From: JAAXHB01 sp965214945
GTDB lineage: Bacteria; Actinomycetota; Acidimicrobiia; Acidimicrobiales; Aldehydirespiratoraceae
Assembly: GCA_965214945.1 (NCBI GenBank)
Contig: OZ244029.1
Location: 434,001-498,000, forward strand
Direction of reading: 5' to 3'
Length of the DNA: 64,000 nt
Shown here: positions 45,360 through 54,687 of the stretch, one piece after another
Numbering within the stretch: position 1 is the first letter of the stretch
Layout: every line of letters begins with the position of its first letter
Program-made: the position numbers and the translations under genes
Notes under the pieces: generated by a model
Told to the model about the DNA's origin: nothing
The model's database searches: none
The model's input: only the letters and a program-made list of their open reading frames with translations

Positions 45360-46613
45360 TCAGGCAGGCGTGAAGGCGAGATGAGCCTCGCGCAGGCCGT
45401 GCACGAAGGCGTTGGGCATTTCCACCTGCGGCTTACCGGCGATGCGCTCGATCCTGTCCGCCCTCTCCAGCAGGCGCTCGAAAAACACGGCGATCTCGAG
45501 CCGTGCCAGCGCCGCGCCCAGGCAGAAGTGGGTGCCGAACCCGAAGGCGATGTGGTGGTTCGGCGTACGGGTCACGTCGTATCGGTCGGGACGGTCGAAG
45601 TGCCGCGGGTCGCGGTTGGCGCTGGCATACATCATGATCACCTGCTGCCCCGCCTTGATGGTGCGGCCGCGCAGCTCGCAATCAGCCGTGGCCACCCTGC
45701 AAAAATTGTGGATCGGAGTGACCCAGCGGATGAACTCCTCAACGGCGGTCTCCAAACAGGCGCCGGCCTTCAGAGCGTCCCACTGGTCGGGGCGGTCCGC
45801 CAGATCCACCAGGGTGCGGGCGATCACGGTGCGAGTGGTCTCAGCGCCGCCGTCGAGTAGCAGCAGGCAGTCGGAGACGATCTGGTCGAGCCCGAACGGC
45901 GATCCGCCCACAAAGCCGCCGGTCTCGTCCTCCACCTCGATCCAGCGAGACATCACCTCGTCCGGCGTCCCGATGCCGACCCCGGCCAATGGGCACGCCC
46001 TCTTGGCCTCACGTTTTGCCTCGTACAGTTCCACGCAGGCCGCGACGAACTCCAACACGGCGTCGGTGCCTTCCTTGTTGTGGTATCGGGGGCCGCCGCC
46101 GAGCGCGATCGTCGCTTCCGACCAGTGCTTCAGCTTCGGCCACAGCCTGTCTTCGAACCCGAGAAGGAACCCGATCATCTTGGCTGGCAGTGGCGCGGCC
46201 AGCTCACCCACGATCTCGGCTTTGCCCCGCTCGATCACCGGGTCGAGCAGCGCGTCGACCGTCTCGATGATGCGGCCGCGCCACTTCTGCACGGCACGCG
46301 GAGTGAAACGGCGCGCCACCAGCGCGCGGCGTGCCTGATGCAGCGGGTCGTCAAGGCCGATGATCGACTGGTCGGCTGCGATGTTGGGCCGGTAGCCGCC
46401 CTTGACCCGGTCGGAGTTGATGAACTGCCGTTTGTTCTTCTCGATTGCCACGATGTCGTCGTATCGGGTGATCACCCACAGTTCGTTGATGTCGTCCCAG
46501 TGGCACGGCGAGTTCTCGCGCAGCCAGGCGTAGCGCGGGTACGGGTCGTTCACGTAGAAGTCGCCGTCGAGGATGTCGAGCGGGCGAGGATCGACGGGTG
46601 CTGTTACCGACAC
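45360..46613 (-). CDS. Cytochrome P450 (CYP142/125-like), 417 aa
   Basis: Heme monooxygenase with I-helix LLLDGGAETTRTVIART, ExxR in EEFIRW and heme loop FGFGTHFCLGAALARLE. The N-terminus LDILDGDFYVNDPYPRYAWLRENSP matches mycobacterial CYP142-type enzymes, which oxidise the cholesterol side chain. The real substrate cannot be read. It starts at GTG 46613. It lies 141 bp upstream of the SDR gene on the same strand; that gap holds short gagcggccgaaggc repeats. Confidence 0.92.
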   Translation of the reverse strand: MSVTAPVDPRPLDILDGDFYVNDPYPRYAWLRENSPCHWDDINELWVITRYDDIVAIEKNKRQFINSDRVKGGYRPNIAADQSIIGLDDPLHQARRALVARRFTPRAVQKWRGRIIETVDALLDPVIERGKAEIVGELAAPLPAKMIGFLLGFEDRLWPKLKHWSEATIALGGGPRYHNKEGTDAVLEFVAACVELYEAKREAKRACPLAGVGIGTPDEVMSRWIEVEDETGGFVGGSPFGLDQIVSDCLLLLDGGAETTRTVIARTLVDLADRPDQWDALKAGACLETAVEEFIRWVTPIHNFCRVATADCELRGRTIKAGQQVIMMYASANRDPRHFDRPDRYDVTRTPNHHIAFGFGTHFCLGAALARLEIAVFFERLLERADRIERIAGKPQVEMPNAFVHGLREAHLAFTPA

Positions 46614-46789
46614 CGGATTTCTAACGGGAGGTCACCGGATCGTTAGAGGTCATCAACCTCAGCCTACGCCGTTTCTCCGCCGGGTCTGGGTCTCTCGCCG
46701 CGGCGGATCAGAGGTCACCTGCAAACCTGGTCTTGGGTTTTGGGTTTGGGGTCTCCTGCGTAGGGTCAGAGGTCACTTTGGCATCCGGA
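46614..46789. other. Intergenic region with short repeats
   Basis: Contains an imperfect repeat of about 34 bp at 46682 and 46742 (offset 60) built around gtcagaggtcac, plus a tgggttttgggtttgggg tract. No gene was recognised. Confidence 0.5.
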
Positions 46790-47179
46790 TCAGGGGAACA
46801 GGTTCCCAAGCACGGTCCACAAGAGCCAGATGGAGACCACGGCGACGGGTCCGGGGATGGCGATCACCAGCGCCCATGTGGTGTAGCGCACCCAAGCGGG
46901 CTGGTCGGCGAAGCGCCGCTGGTGGAAGGCGGAGTTGAGGCGTTCGGCCTCCTCGTCGGGCCGGTCGAGCCCCAGCAGTTCGTATGCGGAGTCGGCGGCC
47001 TCCTTTCGTACGACGAGCACGGCCAATCGGTGAGTCACATGATGGGGCGCAACGTCAGTGGCGGGGTCCACCAGTACTGCCGACTCATAGCCCGCCTCGC
47101 TCAGCCGAGCAGCGGCCACGTCGGCCTCCCAGCGGTTGGCGTACTCGGCGATAGCCACCATGCCCGGCAGCGGTCTCAT
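46790..47179 (-). CDS. DUF2007-like signal-transducing domain protein with one membrane helix, 129 aa
   Basis: ATG 47179 gives MRPLPGMVAIAEYANRWEAD, a DUF2007-like small domain (VAAARLSEAGYESAVLVDP; RLAVLVVRKEAADSAYELL) of about 75 residues. A C-terminal transmembrane helix follows (WALVIAIPGPVAVVSIWLLW). The frame is open far upstream only as a shadow of the ABC transporter gene, so this internal ATG is the likely start. Function unknown. Confidence 0.7.
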   Translation of the reverse strand: MRPLPGMVAIAEYANRWEADVAAARLSEAGYESAVLVDPATDVAPHHVTHRLAVLVVRKEAADSAYELLGLDRPDEEAERLNSAFHQRRFADQPAWVRYTTWALVIAIPGPVAVVSIWLLWTVLGNLFP

Positions 47180-47368
47180 GCCGCCATCCTGCCATCTGCC
47201 ACTGCGAATGCGCTTGACAGGCGTGGCGGATTGCCGGCTATTTGGAAATGTTGTTGGCGACGGTCTCCACCGAGTCCTCGTAGCGGCGACGGTCCTCGCC
47301 GAGTCCTCGTAGCGGCTGCCCGTCCAGGCATGACAGGCCCGACCGGATAGCGGGTAGCGTGCCGCGTA
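47180..47368. repeat. Divergent spacer with 29-bp tandem repeat
   Basis: A unit of about 29 bp containing gccgagtcctcgtagcgg (about 47255-47315) is repeated twice in tandem with few mismatches. The promoters of the DUF2007-like gene and the ABC transporter must lie here but were not identified. Confidence 0.65.
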
Positions 47369-48336
<968 letters not shown>

Positions 48337-48340
<4 letters not shown>

Positions 48341-49191
48341 GTCCGCTGCGTTTGAGTCCGCTGCGTTTGAGCCCGCTGCGGCTGCTGCTGGTGTGGACTC
48401 GGGCTCAGAACCGGATCTTCTGGCGCACACCGATCGGCGCGTTCTTCACGCTGGTGTTCCCGGTGCTGATGATCGTGCTGTTCTCAGCGGTGTTCGGCAA
48501 CGAGACCTTCCCTACCGCGTACGGAGATGTCACGGCCAGCCAGTTCTACGTGGTCGGGCTCGCCGCGTACTCGTCGGTGTCGGCCACCTACACCAACGTC
48601 ACGATGACCCTGTGCTCGCGGCGCGATCTAGGGATACTCAAACGGGTGCGCGGCACTCCGCTTCCTCCGTGGGTGTATCTGGGATCAGTGGTGCTGTCGT
48701 CGGTGTGGATCGCAGTGCTGGGCACAAGCATCATGCTGGCCCTCGGCGTAACGGCTTACGGCGTGACCATCGAGGCGGCCAAGGCACCGGCGCTCGTTAT
48801 GTCGTTCCTGATCGGCTCGGCCGTGTTCTCCGTGCTCGGCCTCGGGCTGGCGTCGCTGGCGCGTACCGTGGCGGCCGCGATACCGGCGGCCAACGCCACG
48901 CTCCTGCCGCTGGCGTTCGTCTCCGACATATTCATCCCGCTGGGAGACGACGCCCCCCGGTGGCTGGCGGTCGTGGGCGACATGTTCCCGCTGAAGCACT
49001 ACGCGCACGCCCTCGGCGAGTCCCTCAGTCCGTTCTCTTCGGCGCCGGCCTGGCAGTGGGGCAGCTACGCGGCGATGCTGGTGTGGGCCGTGGTAGGGGC
49101 GCTGGTAGCCGTCCGCTGGTTTTCGTGGGACGCGCCGGTGAAATCTGGGCGGCGAGCACGCCGCAGAACGCGCAGCCGCGCCTCGCGATAA
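48337..49191 (+). CDS. ABC-2 family permease, 284 aa
   Basis: Membrane partner of the preceding ATPase. Six transmembrane segments, among them IGAFFTLVFPVLMIVLFSAVFG and SAVFSVLGLGLASLART, and the ABC2_membrane-type loop LGILKRVRGTPLPPWVYLG. The first 15 residues are three copies of SPLRL from a 15-bp repeat. The C-terminus is Arg-rich. The start is GTG 48337, overlapping the ATPase stop. Confidence 0.92.
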
Positions 49192-49290
49192 CCGCCGCGT
49201 CACTCGACCGCGCCACTCGTAGGTGCCACGTAGCTGCGCGATAACCGCCGCGTCACTCGACAGCGTCAATCGTGGGTGCCGCGTAGCCTC
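49185..49290. repeat. Direct repeat of about 50 bp in near tandem, offset 53 bp
   Basis: A segment of about 50 bp at 49185 (overlapping the last codons of the permease) recurs at 49238 with about 6 mismatches. It differs from the 71-75 bp class. The next gene starts 6 bp after it. Confidence 0.9.
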
Positions 49291-49296
49291 TGCTTG

Positions 49297-50211
49297 ATGC
49301 GAGAGACCCGGTCGTTCCCCTACGACGAGTTCGGGATGCTGCACGAGAACGCGGCCGAGTACGACATCTCCTACCGAGGCACGCCGGACGTGCGCCGCGA
49401 ATCCGTGGAGCTGCCGTCGGGACTGCGCCTGTCGGCGCTGGTGTGGGGCGTCGGCGAGCCCGAGCTGATTCTGATGCACGGCGGCGCGCAGAACGCCCAC
49501 ACGTGGGACACCGTCGCCTTGGCGCTGGGCCGGCCGCTGGTGGCGCTCGACCTGCCCGGCCACGGGCGCTCCGACCACCGGCCCGACCACGACTACGGCC
49601 CGGCCTCGCTGGCCGCCGACGCGGCCGTGGCCTTGGCCGCGCTTGCCCCGGCCGCGGAGGCCGTGGTGGGCATGTCGCTCGGAGGCCTGGCCGCAGTCTG
49701 CCTCGGCGCGGATCACCGGCATCTGGTGCGGCGCCTGGGCATTGTGGATGTCACGCCGGGCACCGACCGGTCGAAGGCCGAGCCGATTATCGCTTTCGTC
49801 GACGGCCCCGCGGACTTCGAGAGTTTCGACGCGATCCTGGAGCGCACCGTTGAGCACAACCCCACCCGCAGCGTGTCGTCGCTGCGCCGCGGGGTGCTGC
49901 ACAACGCGCATGAGAGGCCGGACGGCCGCTGGGCCTGGAACTATGACCGCATTCGCGACTGGAAGGCGACTGGCGGCGAAGCGCTGTCCTTCGGAGATCT
50001 CTGGCGGAAGGTCGAGCGGCTGACGATGCCGCTGGCTTTGTGGCAGGGAGGCGCCTGGAGTGTGGTGCGAGACGACGATGTGGGGGAGTGGATGCGCCGA
50101 GCGCCCCACAGCGAACATGTGGTGGTGCCCGGCGCAGGCCATTCCATCCAGGGCGACCGGCCGCTGGAGCTGGCTCGGCTGATCGAGGAGCTTCTGAACA
50201 GACCCGTCTGA
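49297..50211 (+). CDS. Alpha/beta-hydrolase fold protein, 304 aa
   Basis: Serine hydrolase fold with oxyanion segment LMHGGAQNAHTWD, nucleophile elbow VVGMSLGGLAA (Ser), and catalytic His in GAGHSIQGDRP near the end. VALDLPGHGRSDH is the usual strand-4 motif. The pattern is that of esterases/epoxide-hydrolase-like proteins; the substrate is unknown. I chose ATG 49297 over the in-frame GTG 49276, which lies in the repeat. Confidence 0.9.
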   Translation: MRETRSFPYDEFGMLHENAAEYDISYRGTPDVRRESVELPSGLRLSALVWGVGEPELILMHGGAQNAHTWDTVALALGRPLVALDLPGHGRSDHRPDHDYGPASLAADAAVALAALAPAAEAVVGMSLGGLAAVCLGADHRHLVRRLGIVDVTPGTDRSKAEPIIAFVDGPADFESFDAILERTVEHNPTRSVSSLRRGVLHNAHERPDGRWAWNYDRIRDWKATGGEALSFGDLWRKVERLTMPLALWQGGAWSVVRDDDVGEWMRRAPHSEHVVVPGAGHSIQGDRPLELARLIEELLNRPV

Positions 50212-50353
50212 TCAGGTTGTCTCTGATCAGGAGGCTGCCGATCAGGGCAGCCTCACACGGCCGCGCTGCGGCAGGCGAGCAGGGCCTCACAGGCCGCGCG
50301 TCTCAGGGTCGCGCTGGTTCTCTCACAGGCTGCGCGTCTTAGGGTCGCACTGC
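50212..50353. repeat. Convergent intergenic region with 36-bp tandem duplication
   Basis: A segment of about 31 bp at 50286 recurs at 50322 (offset 36) with 3 mismatches, and shorter related words precede it (50226-50270). It lies between the stops of the hydrolase and Nudix genes. Confidence 0.8.
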
Positions 50354-51319
50354 TTAGGGTCTCGCTGTCGTTTCTGGTGCTGCGGAAGTCTGGTCTAGGT
50401 GATAGCCACCGTCGCGGAACTCCAGGCGATGCCGGGCACCGGGCACTGAGGGATCAGAGGTCTCGTATCCGGCGTCTCCGTGCCACATCGACACCGGGCC
50501 GTGCAGCCCCGCACCGATTCGAGTCTCGTAGCGACGCAGGCCGCCGCGGGTCAGGCCGTTCAGAACATGGGCAACGCCACCCGAGCGGCCCGAACCCGAA
50601 CGGCTCCCGCCAGGGGGTGCTGAGCCTTTGTCTGTGCGGCCCAAGCTGCGGCTGAGCGTGTGAAGAGTGTGAAGCGTCACCCAGGTTGGCGGCGCGAGCG
50701 CTATCTCCCCGGAGTCGCGGCGGCGCATCGCCTCAGCCGGCGTCATCCACTCGTGGCGCACGATCTCGCCGTCGTCCACGCGCACCTCGCCGCCGGGCTC
50801 TGTTGCTGCAAAGAACCAGGTGGCGTAGCGCTTCGGGGCGATGGGCGGCGGCAGCCAGAACGAGAACAGCACCAGAGCGGAGGGATCCAGCACGATGTCC
50901 GCCTCCTCGCGGGCTTCTCGGACGGCCGCCTGCCGGGCGGCCGCCACCAGGTCGCCGGCGGAGGCCCGGCTGCCCGGAGCCAGCCCGTCCGAGTGTTCGC
51001 CGTCTGGAGGTTCGCGACGGTATTCGTCGTCTCCTGATTCGATGCGAAGTCGTGCATGTTGCGGAGCTGGTGGAGGGGCTGGCTGCTTGCGACGGTGTTT
51101 GTGGTCTACGGATTCGATGCGTCCGCCGGGGAACACCCACATCCCGGCGAAGGCGATGTCTGAGCGACGTCTGAGCAGCAGCGCTTCCATGCCGGTGCTG
51201 CTATCTCTCAGCACTACGACGGTCGCTGCCGGGATGGCCGGTGTCTCGCCGTCGCGCTCGAAACGCCGCTGCCACTCCCGAAGGCTCAGGCCGTCGAGCG
51301 ACATAGCGGCGCCGGTCAT
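50354..51319 (-). CDS. Nudix hydrolase with enlarged Nudix box, 321 aa
   Basis: Hydrolyses a nucleoside-diphosphate-linked substrate, possibly a CoA derivative. The box begins MWVFPGGRIES near residue 65, but the helix part AAVREAREEADI comes only after about 60 inserted residues. Insertions here are known in the NUDT7/NUDT19-like branch, where they are about 35-45 residues. Part of the insert is a duplicated unit, RIES(V/G)D, spaced 25 codons. The usual Gly of the box end is Asp. A C-terminal region of about 70 residues (GGVAHVLNGLTRGGLRRYET) is metallo-hydrolase-like in pattern but unassigned. It starts at ATG 51319, after gaggac. Confidence 0.85.
   Translation of the reverse strand: MTGAAMSLDGLSLREWQRRFERDGETPAIPAATVVVLRDSSTGMEALLLRRRSDIAFAGMWVFPGGRIESVDHKHRRKQPAPPPAPQHARLRIESGDDEYRREPPDGEHSDGLAPGSRASAGDLVAAARQAAVREAREEADIVLDPSALVLFSFWLPPPIAPKRYATWFFAATEPGGEVRVDDGEIVRHEWMTPAEAMRRRDSGEIALAPPTWVTLHTLHTLSRSLGRTDKGSAPPGGSRSGSGRSGGVAHVLNGLTRGGLRRYETRIGAGLHGPVSMWHGDAGYETSDPSVPGARHRLEFRDGGYHLDQTSAAPETTARP
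51007..51121 (-). repeat. Diverged direct-repeat pair, offset 75 bp, inside the Nudix box
   Basis: A segment of about 40 bp at 51007 recurs at 51082 with 9 mismatches. The frame is kept (25 codons), so the insertion in the Nudix box partly consists of a duplicated RIES-containing peptide. Confidence 0.85.
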
Positions 51320-51415
51320 CAGCTAGTCGTCCTCTCGTTGCCGAGAAAGGCCCGGCCGTTGCCGAGAATGGCCTGGTTTTCGAGCATGGTCCGGCGCCAT
51401 TGTCGGGATCAGGCC

Positions 51416-51847
51416 TCAGGCCCGTTCCTCAGGCCCGGGCGGTCCTTGTATCCAGCTCGTCTCCTCGACCAGCTCCCGGCTGCGCCAGCCCTGCGGAGTG
51501 CGCACCAGCTTGTGGTGATACCAGCCGCCCAGGCCCCAAACGGGCTGACCGGACAGTTTCATAGGGTTCAATACCATCGCCGTGGCCGTAGCCTCGTCGC
51601 CGTCGATGGAGACGTCGAAGTTGGCGACCAAGTGTTGCGACGCCTCAAACACCGCCAATACCTCGCCGAGCCATCGGCTGACCTCATCCAGTGAGCCGGC
51701 GATGCCCCCGGCGGACGTATAGTCGATGCGGGCGTCGGGCGTGAAGACACTCCGGTAGAGATCCCAGTCGCGGCGGTCGACCGCGGTGGCGTAGCGTGTG
51801 ATCAGGTCGGTGATCTCAGCACGGTCGCTGAGCGCCTGCAGGTCCAT
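51416..51847 (-). CDS. SnoaL/NTF2-like protein, 143 aa
   Basis: Cone-shaped alpha+beta fold of the SnoaL_4 type: LITRYATAVDRRDWDLYRSVFTPDARIDYTSAGGIAGSLDEV is the typical helix-strand opening with the conserved Arg-Tyr-Asp pattern. The end is a strand GGWYHHKLVRTPQGWRSREL. Relatives include ring-hydroxylating dioxygenase small-subunit-like and isomerase-like proteins; the function is unknown. ATG 51847 follows gaggaggc, a strong ribosome binding site. Confidence 0.88.
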   Translation of the reverse strand: MDLQALSDRAEITDLITRYATAVDRRDWDLYRSVFTPDARIDYTSAGGIAGSLDEVSRWLGEVLAVFEASQHLVANFDVSIDGDEATATAMVLNPMKLSGQPVWGLGGWYHHKLVRTPQGWRSRELVEETSWIQGPPGPEERA

Positions 51848-51906
51848 CGGGCCTCCTCGCAGCGGCCGTCGATCATGTGATTGTCACCATGCTAAGCCCC
51901 CGATAG

Positions 51907-52017
51907 GGGCAAGCTTGAACTGGGTGCGAGCTGCGGACGACACCCAGTCGAGCGTCCACCTCGTGGTCGGATTGCGCGGCGATTGGGCAAGCTTGAACTG
52001 CGAGCCGCGGACTACAC
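51907..52017. repeat. Direct-repeat pair, offset 78 bp (74 after a 4-bp indel)
   Basis: A 37-bp segment at 51907 recurs at 51985 as a 33-bp version lacking 4 bp; the spacer is about 41 bp. It lies in the leader between the SnoaL-like gene and parC. Confidence 0.8.
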
Positions 52018-52056
52018 ATCTCGCTGAACGTCACTGGAAGCCGTTGGTAAGGAGCC

Positions 52057-54687
52057 ATGCCCACGCAGCAGACCACCCCGAAGAGCATCGCCCCGAAGAG
52101 CATCGAGAGGAGCTTCGACGAGTCGGACTTCAACCCAGCGGCCTCTACCGATGTGGACTTTGCCCGAGAGGTGATCCCGGTGCCGGTGGCCACCGAGATG
52201 AGCGAATCGTTCCTGGCTTACGGGCTGTCAGTGATCACGTCCAGGGCCATCCCCGACGTGCGGGACGGCCTCAAGCCGGTGCAGCGCCGCATCCTCTGGT
52301 CGATGCTGCAGATGGGCTTGCGCCCCGGCACGTCGTTCCGCAAGGCGGCCCGCGTCGTAGGCGACACGATGGGCCGCTACCATCCTCACGGCGACGCGGC
52401 TATCTACGACGCACTGGTGCGCCTCGGGCAGGACTTCGGCCGCCTGGCGCCGCTGGTAGATCCGCAGGGCAATTTCGGTAGCCTCGACGATCCGCCCGCC
52501 GCGGCCCGCTACACCGAGTGCCGGCTGACGCCGGCGGCGATGGACATGGTCGGAGAAGTCGACGAAAGCACCGTCGACTTCCGCCCCACCTACGACGGCG
52601 AAGGGCTTGAGCCGGTGGTGCTCCCCGCTGCGTTCCCGAACCTGCTGGTCAACGGCACATCCGGCATCGCCGTGGGAATGGCAACCAACATGGCCCCGCA
52701 CAACCTCCGCGAGGTCTGCGAGGCCATCAAGCTCGTGCTGCGCAGCCAAAACCGTGGCGGCAAGCCTGCCACCACTGATGAGCTTCTCAAGAGGGTTCCC
52801 GGCCCGGACTTCCCCGGAGGCGGACGCGTCGTCGACCAGGGTCTTCGGCAGATCTGCGAGAGCGGCCGCGGCAGCGTGCGCGTCCAGGCGCGCACCTCCG
52901 TCGAGCGGATCAGCAGCCGGAGCCAGGCGATCGTTGTCACCGAGCTGCCTTACCTCGTCGGCCCAGAGCGAGTGCTGGCGTGGGTGAACAGGCACGCCGA
53001 GTCGGGCCGGCTGACCGACGTCGCGGGCATCGCCGACCTCTCCGACATGGAGGGCCTGCGCATCCAGATCGACCTCAAGCGGGGTGCCGACCCGCAGACC
53101 GCTCTGGCCGGCCTATACCGCCTGACACCGCTCGAGGAGACCTTCTCGGTGAACAACGTGGTGCTGGTGGACGGCGTGCCAACCACCGTCGGGCTGCGGA
53201 AGCTGTGCGAGCACTACATCGCCCACCGCTTGGACGTGATAGTGCGGCGCACTCGCCACCGGCTGGAGAAAGCCCAGCGCAGACTCGAAATCGTAGAAGG
53301 GCTCATCACGGCGCTCGACCACATCGACGAGGTGGTGGCGCTGATCCGCGGGTCTCAAAGTCCCGACGACGCCTGCCGTTCTCTGATGGAGCGTTTCGTG
53401 CTCTCTGAGACGCAGGCGAAGCACATTCTCGACATGCCGCTGCGACGCCTCACAGCCCTGGAGAAGCAGAAGCTCCTCAAAGAGGCCGCCGAGCTGAGGT
53501 CGGCCATCGACGACTACGACCAGACGCTCGCCAGCGCCCCCCGGCGGCGCAGGATCGTCGTCGAGGAGCTTGATCGGATCGCCAAGAGACACGGCACGCA
53601 GCGCCGCAGCGTCATGGTGTCGCAGCATGAGGCCGACGTGGCCCGCTCGGCGGCCAAAGGCGCCAACGGCACCAACACCGCTGACGGCGGCGCGCAGCGG
53701 GCTGGCGCCTCGTCCGGGCCGGGCCCTGACACGCCATGCGTGGTGACGGTTTCCACAAGCGGCAACCTCGGACGAGCGCCCGTCGCCGGGGCGCGCAAGG
53801 CGATCCCAGGCCGCCACGACCTGATAGCGGCGCGCACGGTCACATCCACGGCCTCGCCTGTGGTGCTGGTCACTTCCGCAGGCCGGGCGTTCGTGCTGCG
53901 CGCCGGCGAGGCGGCCGAGGCCTCCAACCGATTGCGCGGCGCTCCGGTTGCGCCCATGCTGGGGCTTCAAAAACGCGAGCGCGTGCTCGCGCTGGCCGCC
54001 GAGGGCGACGACGGGCTCGTCGTGGTTACGGCCGCCGGAATCGTCAGACACCTCACGGCGGCGCAGGCACTGGCCACCGGGTACGGCGCTCCGATTATTG
54101 GGCTCAAGCCCGGTGACCGCGTGGCGGCTGCGTTCTGTGCGGGCGACGAAGCGGATCTGATCTTTCTGACTGACGACGCGAAGGCGCTTCGGGTGACGGC
54201 GGGTGCTTTCGTCGTTGGCGGACAGATAGGCGGCGCCATCGGCATGAAACCCCGTGAGGGCGCTTCAGTGGTGTTCGCCGGGAAGGCGTCCGAGCAGGAC
54301 GTGCTGGTGATGGCAACCGATGCCGGGGGCATCAAGGCAACAGCGCTGACCGACATTCCGAGGCGAGGCCGCGGCGGAATGGGGGTGTTCGCGGCAAAGC
54401 TGGCAAGCGGCGACAGCGTTACCGCCGGCGCGATGGCATCTATCCCGGCGACATCAAGTTCCCCGGCGACATCAAGTTCAACTTCAGGGTCAGACTCTCC
54501 TCGCCGGCATGGGCCGAATGGGGACACAGCTTGGGGCACGCGGCTGCTGGCGTTGAAGGCCCGAGACGACAACCCGCGCAGGATCGACCCCCGGCCCGTG
54601 CTCGTACGTGTTGATGTAACCAAGCGTTACGTGGCGCCGTCGGTGGGGGGCCGACGCATCCACGCGCTGGCACCGGGGCGCTGGTGA
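52057..54687 (+). CDS. parC: Type IIA DNA topoisomerase subunit A (ParC/GyrA-like), 876 aa
   Basis: DNA-cleaving subunit of a gyrase/topoisomerase IV. The breakage-reunion domain begins with FLAYGLSVITSRAIPDVRDGLKPVQRRILW; the catalytic Tyr is Y152 in AARYTECRLTP, with the Arg before it. A coiled coil with DMPLRRLTALEKQKL follows. The C-terminal beta-pinwheel contains RRGRGGMGVF, a degenerate GyrA-box. Ser/Thr-rich 18-bp repeats (PATSS) interrupt its last blade near residue 800. The order A-then-B and the divergence suggest a second, ParC-like set, but I cannot exclude that it is the only gyrase. ATG 52057 follows aaggag. Confidence 0.88.
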   Translation: MPTQQTTPKSIAPKSIERSFDESDFNPAASTDVDFAREVIPVPVATEMSESFLAYGLSVITSRAIPDVRDGLKPVQRRILWSMLQMGLRPGTSFRKAARVVGDTMGRYHPHGDAAIYDALVRLGQDFGRLAPLVDPQGNFGSLDDPPAAARYTECRLTPAAMDMVGEVDESTVDFRPTYDGEGLEPVVLPAAFPNLLVNGTSGIAVGMATNMAPHNLREVCEAIKLVLRSQNRGGKPATTDELLKRVPGPDFPGGGRVVDQGLRQICESGRGSVRVQARTSVERISSRSQAIVVTELPYLVGPERVLAWVNRHAESGRLTDVAGIADLSDMEGLRIQIDLKRGADPQTALAGLYRLTPLEETFSVNNVVLVDGVPTTVGLRKLCEHYIAHRLDVIVRRTRHRLEKAQRRLEIVEGLITALDHIDEVVALIRGSQSPDDACRSLMERFVLSETQAKHILDMPLRRLTALEKQKLLKEAAELRSAIDDYDQTLASAPRRRRIVVEELDRIAKRHGTQRRSVMVSQHEADVARSAAKGANGTNTADGGAQRAGASSGPGPDTPCVVTVSTSGNLGRAPVAGARKAIPGRHDLIAARTVTSTASPVVLVTSAGRAFVLRAGEAAEASNRLRGAPVAPMLGLQKRERVLALAAEGDDGLVVVTAAGIVRHLTAAQALATGYGAPIIGLKPGDRVAAAFCAGDEADLIFLTDDAKALRVTAGAFVVGGQIGGAIGMKPREGASVVFAGKASEQDVLVMATDAGGIKATALTDIPRRGRGGMGVFAAKLASGDSVTAGAMASIPATSSSPATSSSTSGSDSPRRHGPNGDTAWGTRLLALKARDDNPRRIDPRPVLVRVDVTKRYVAPSVGGRRIHALAPGRW

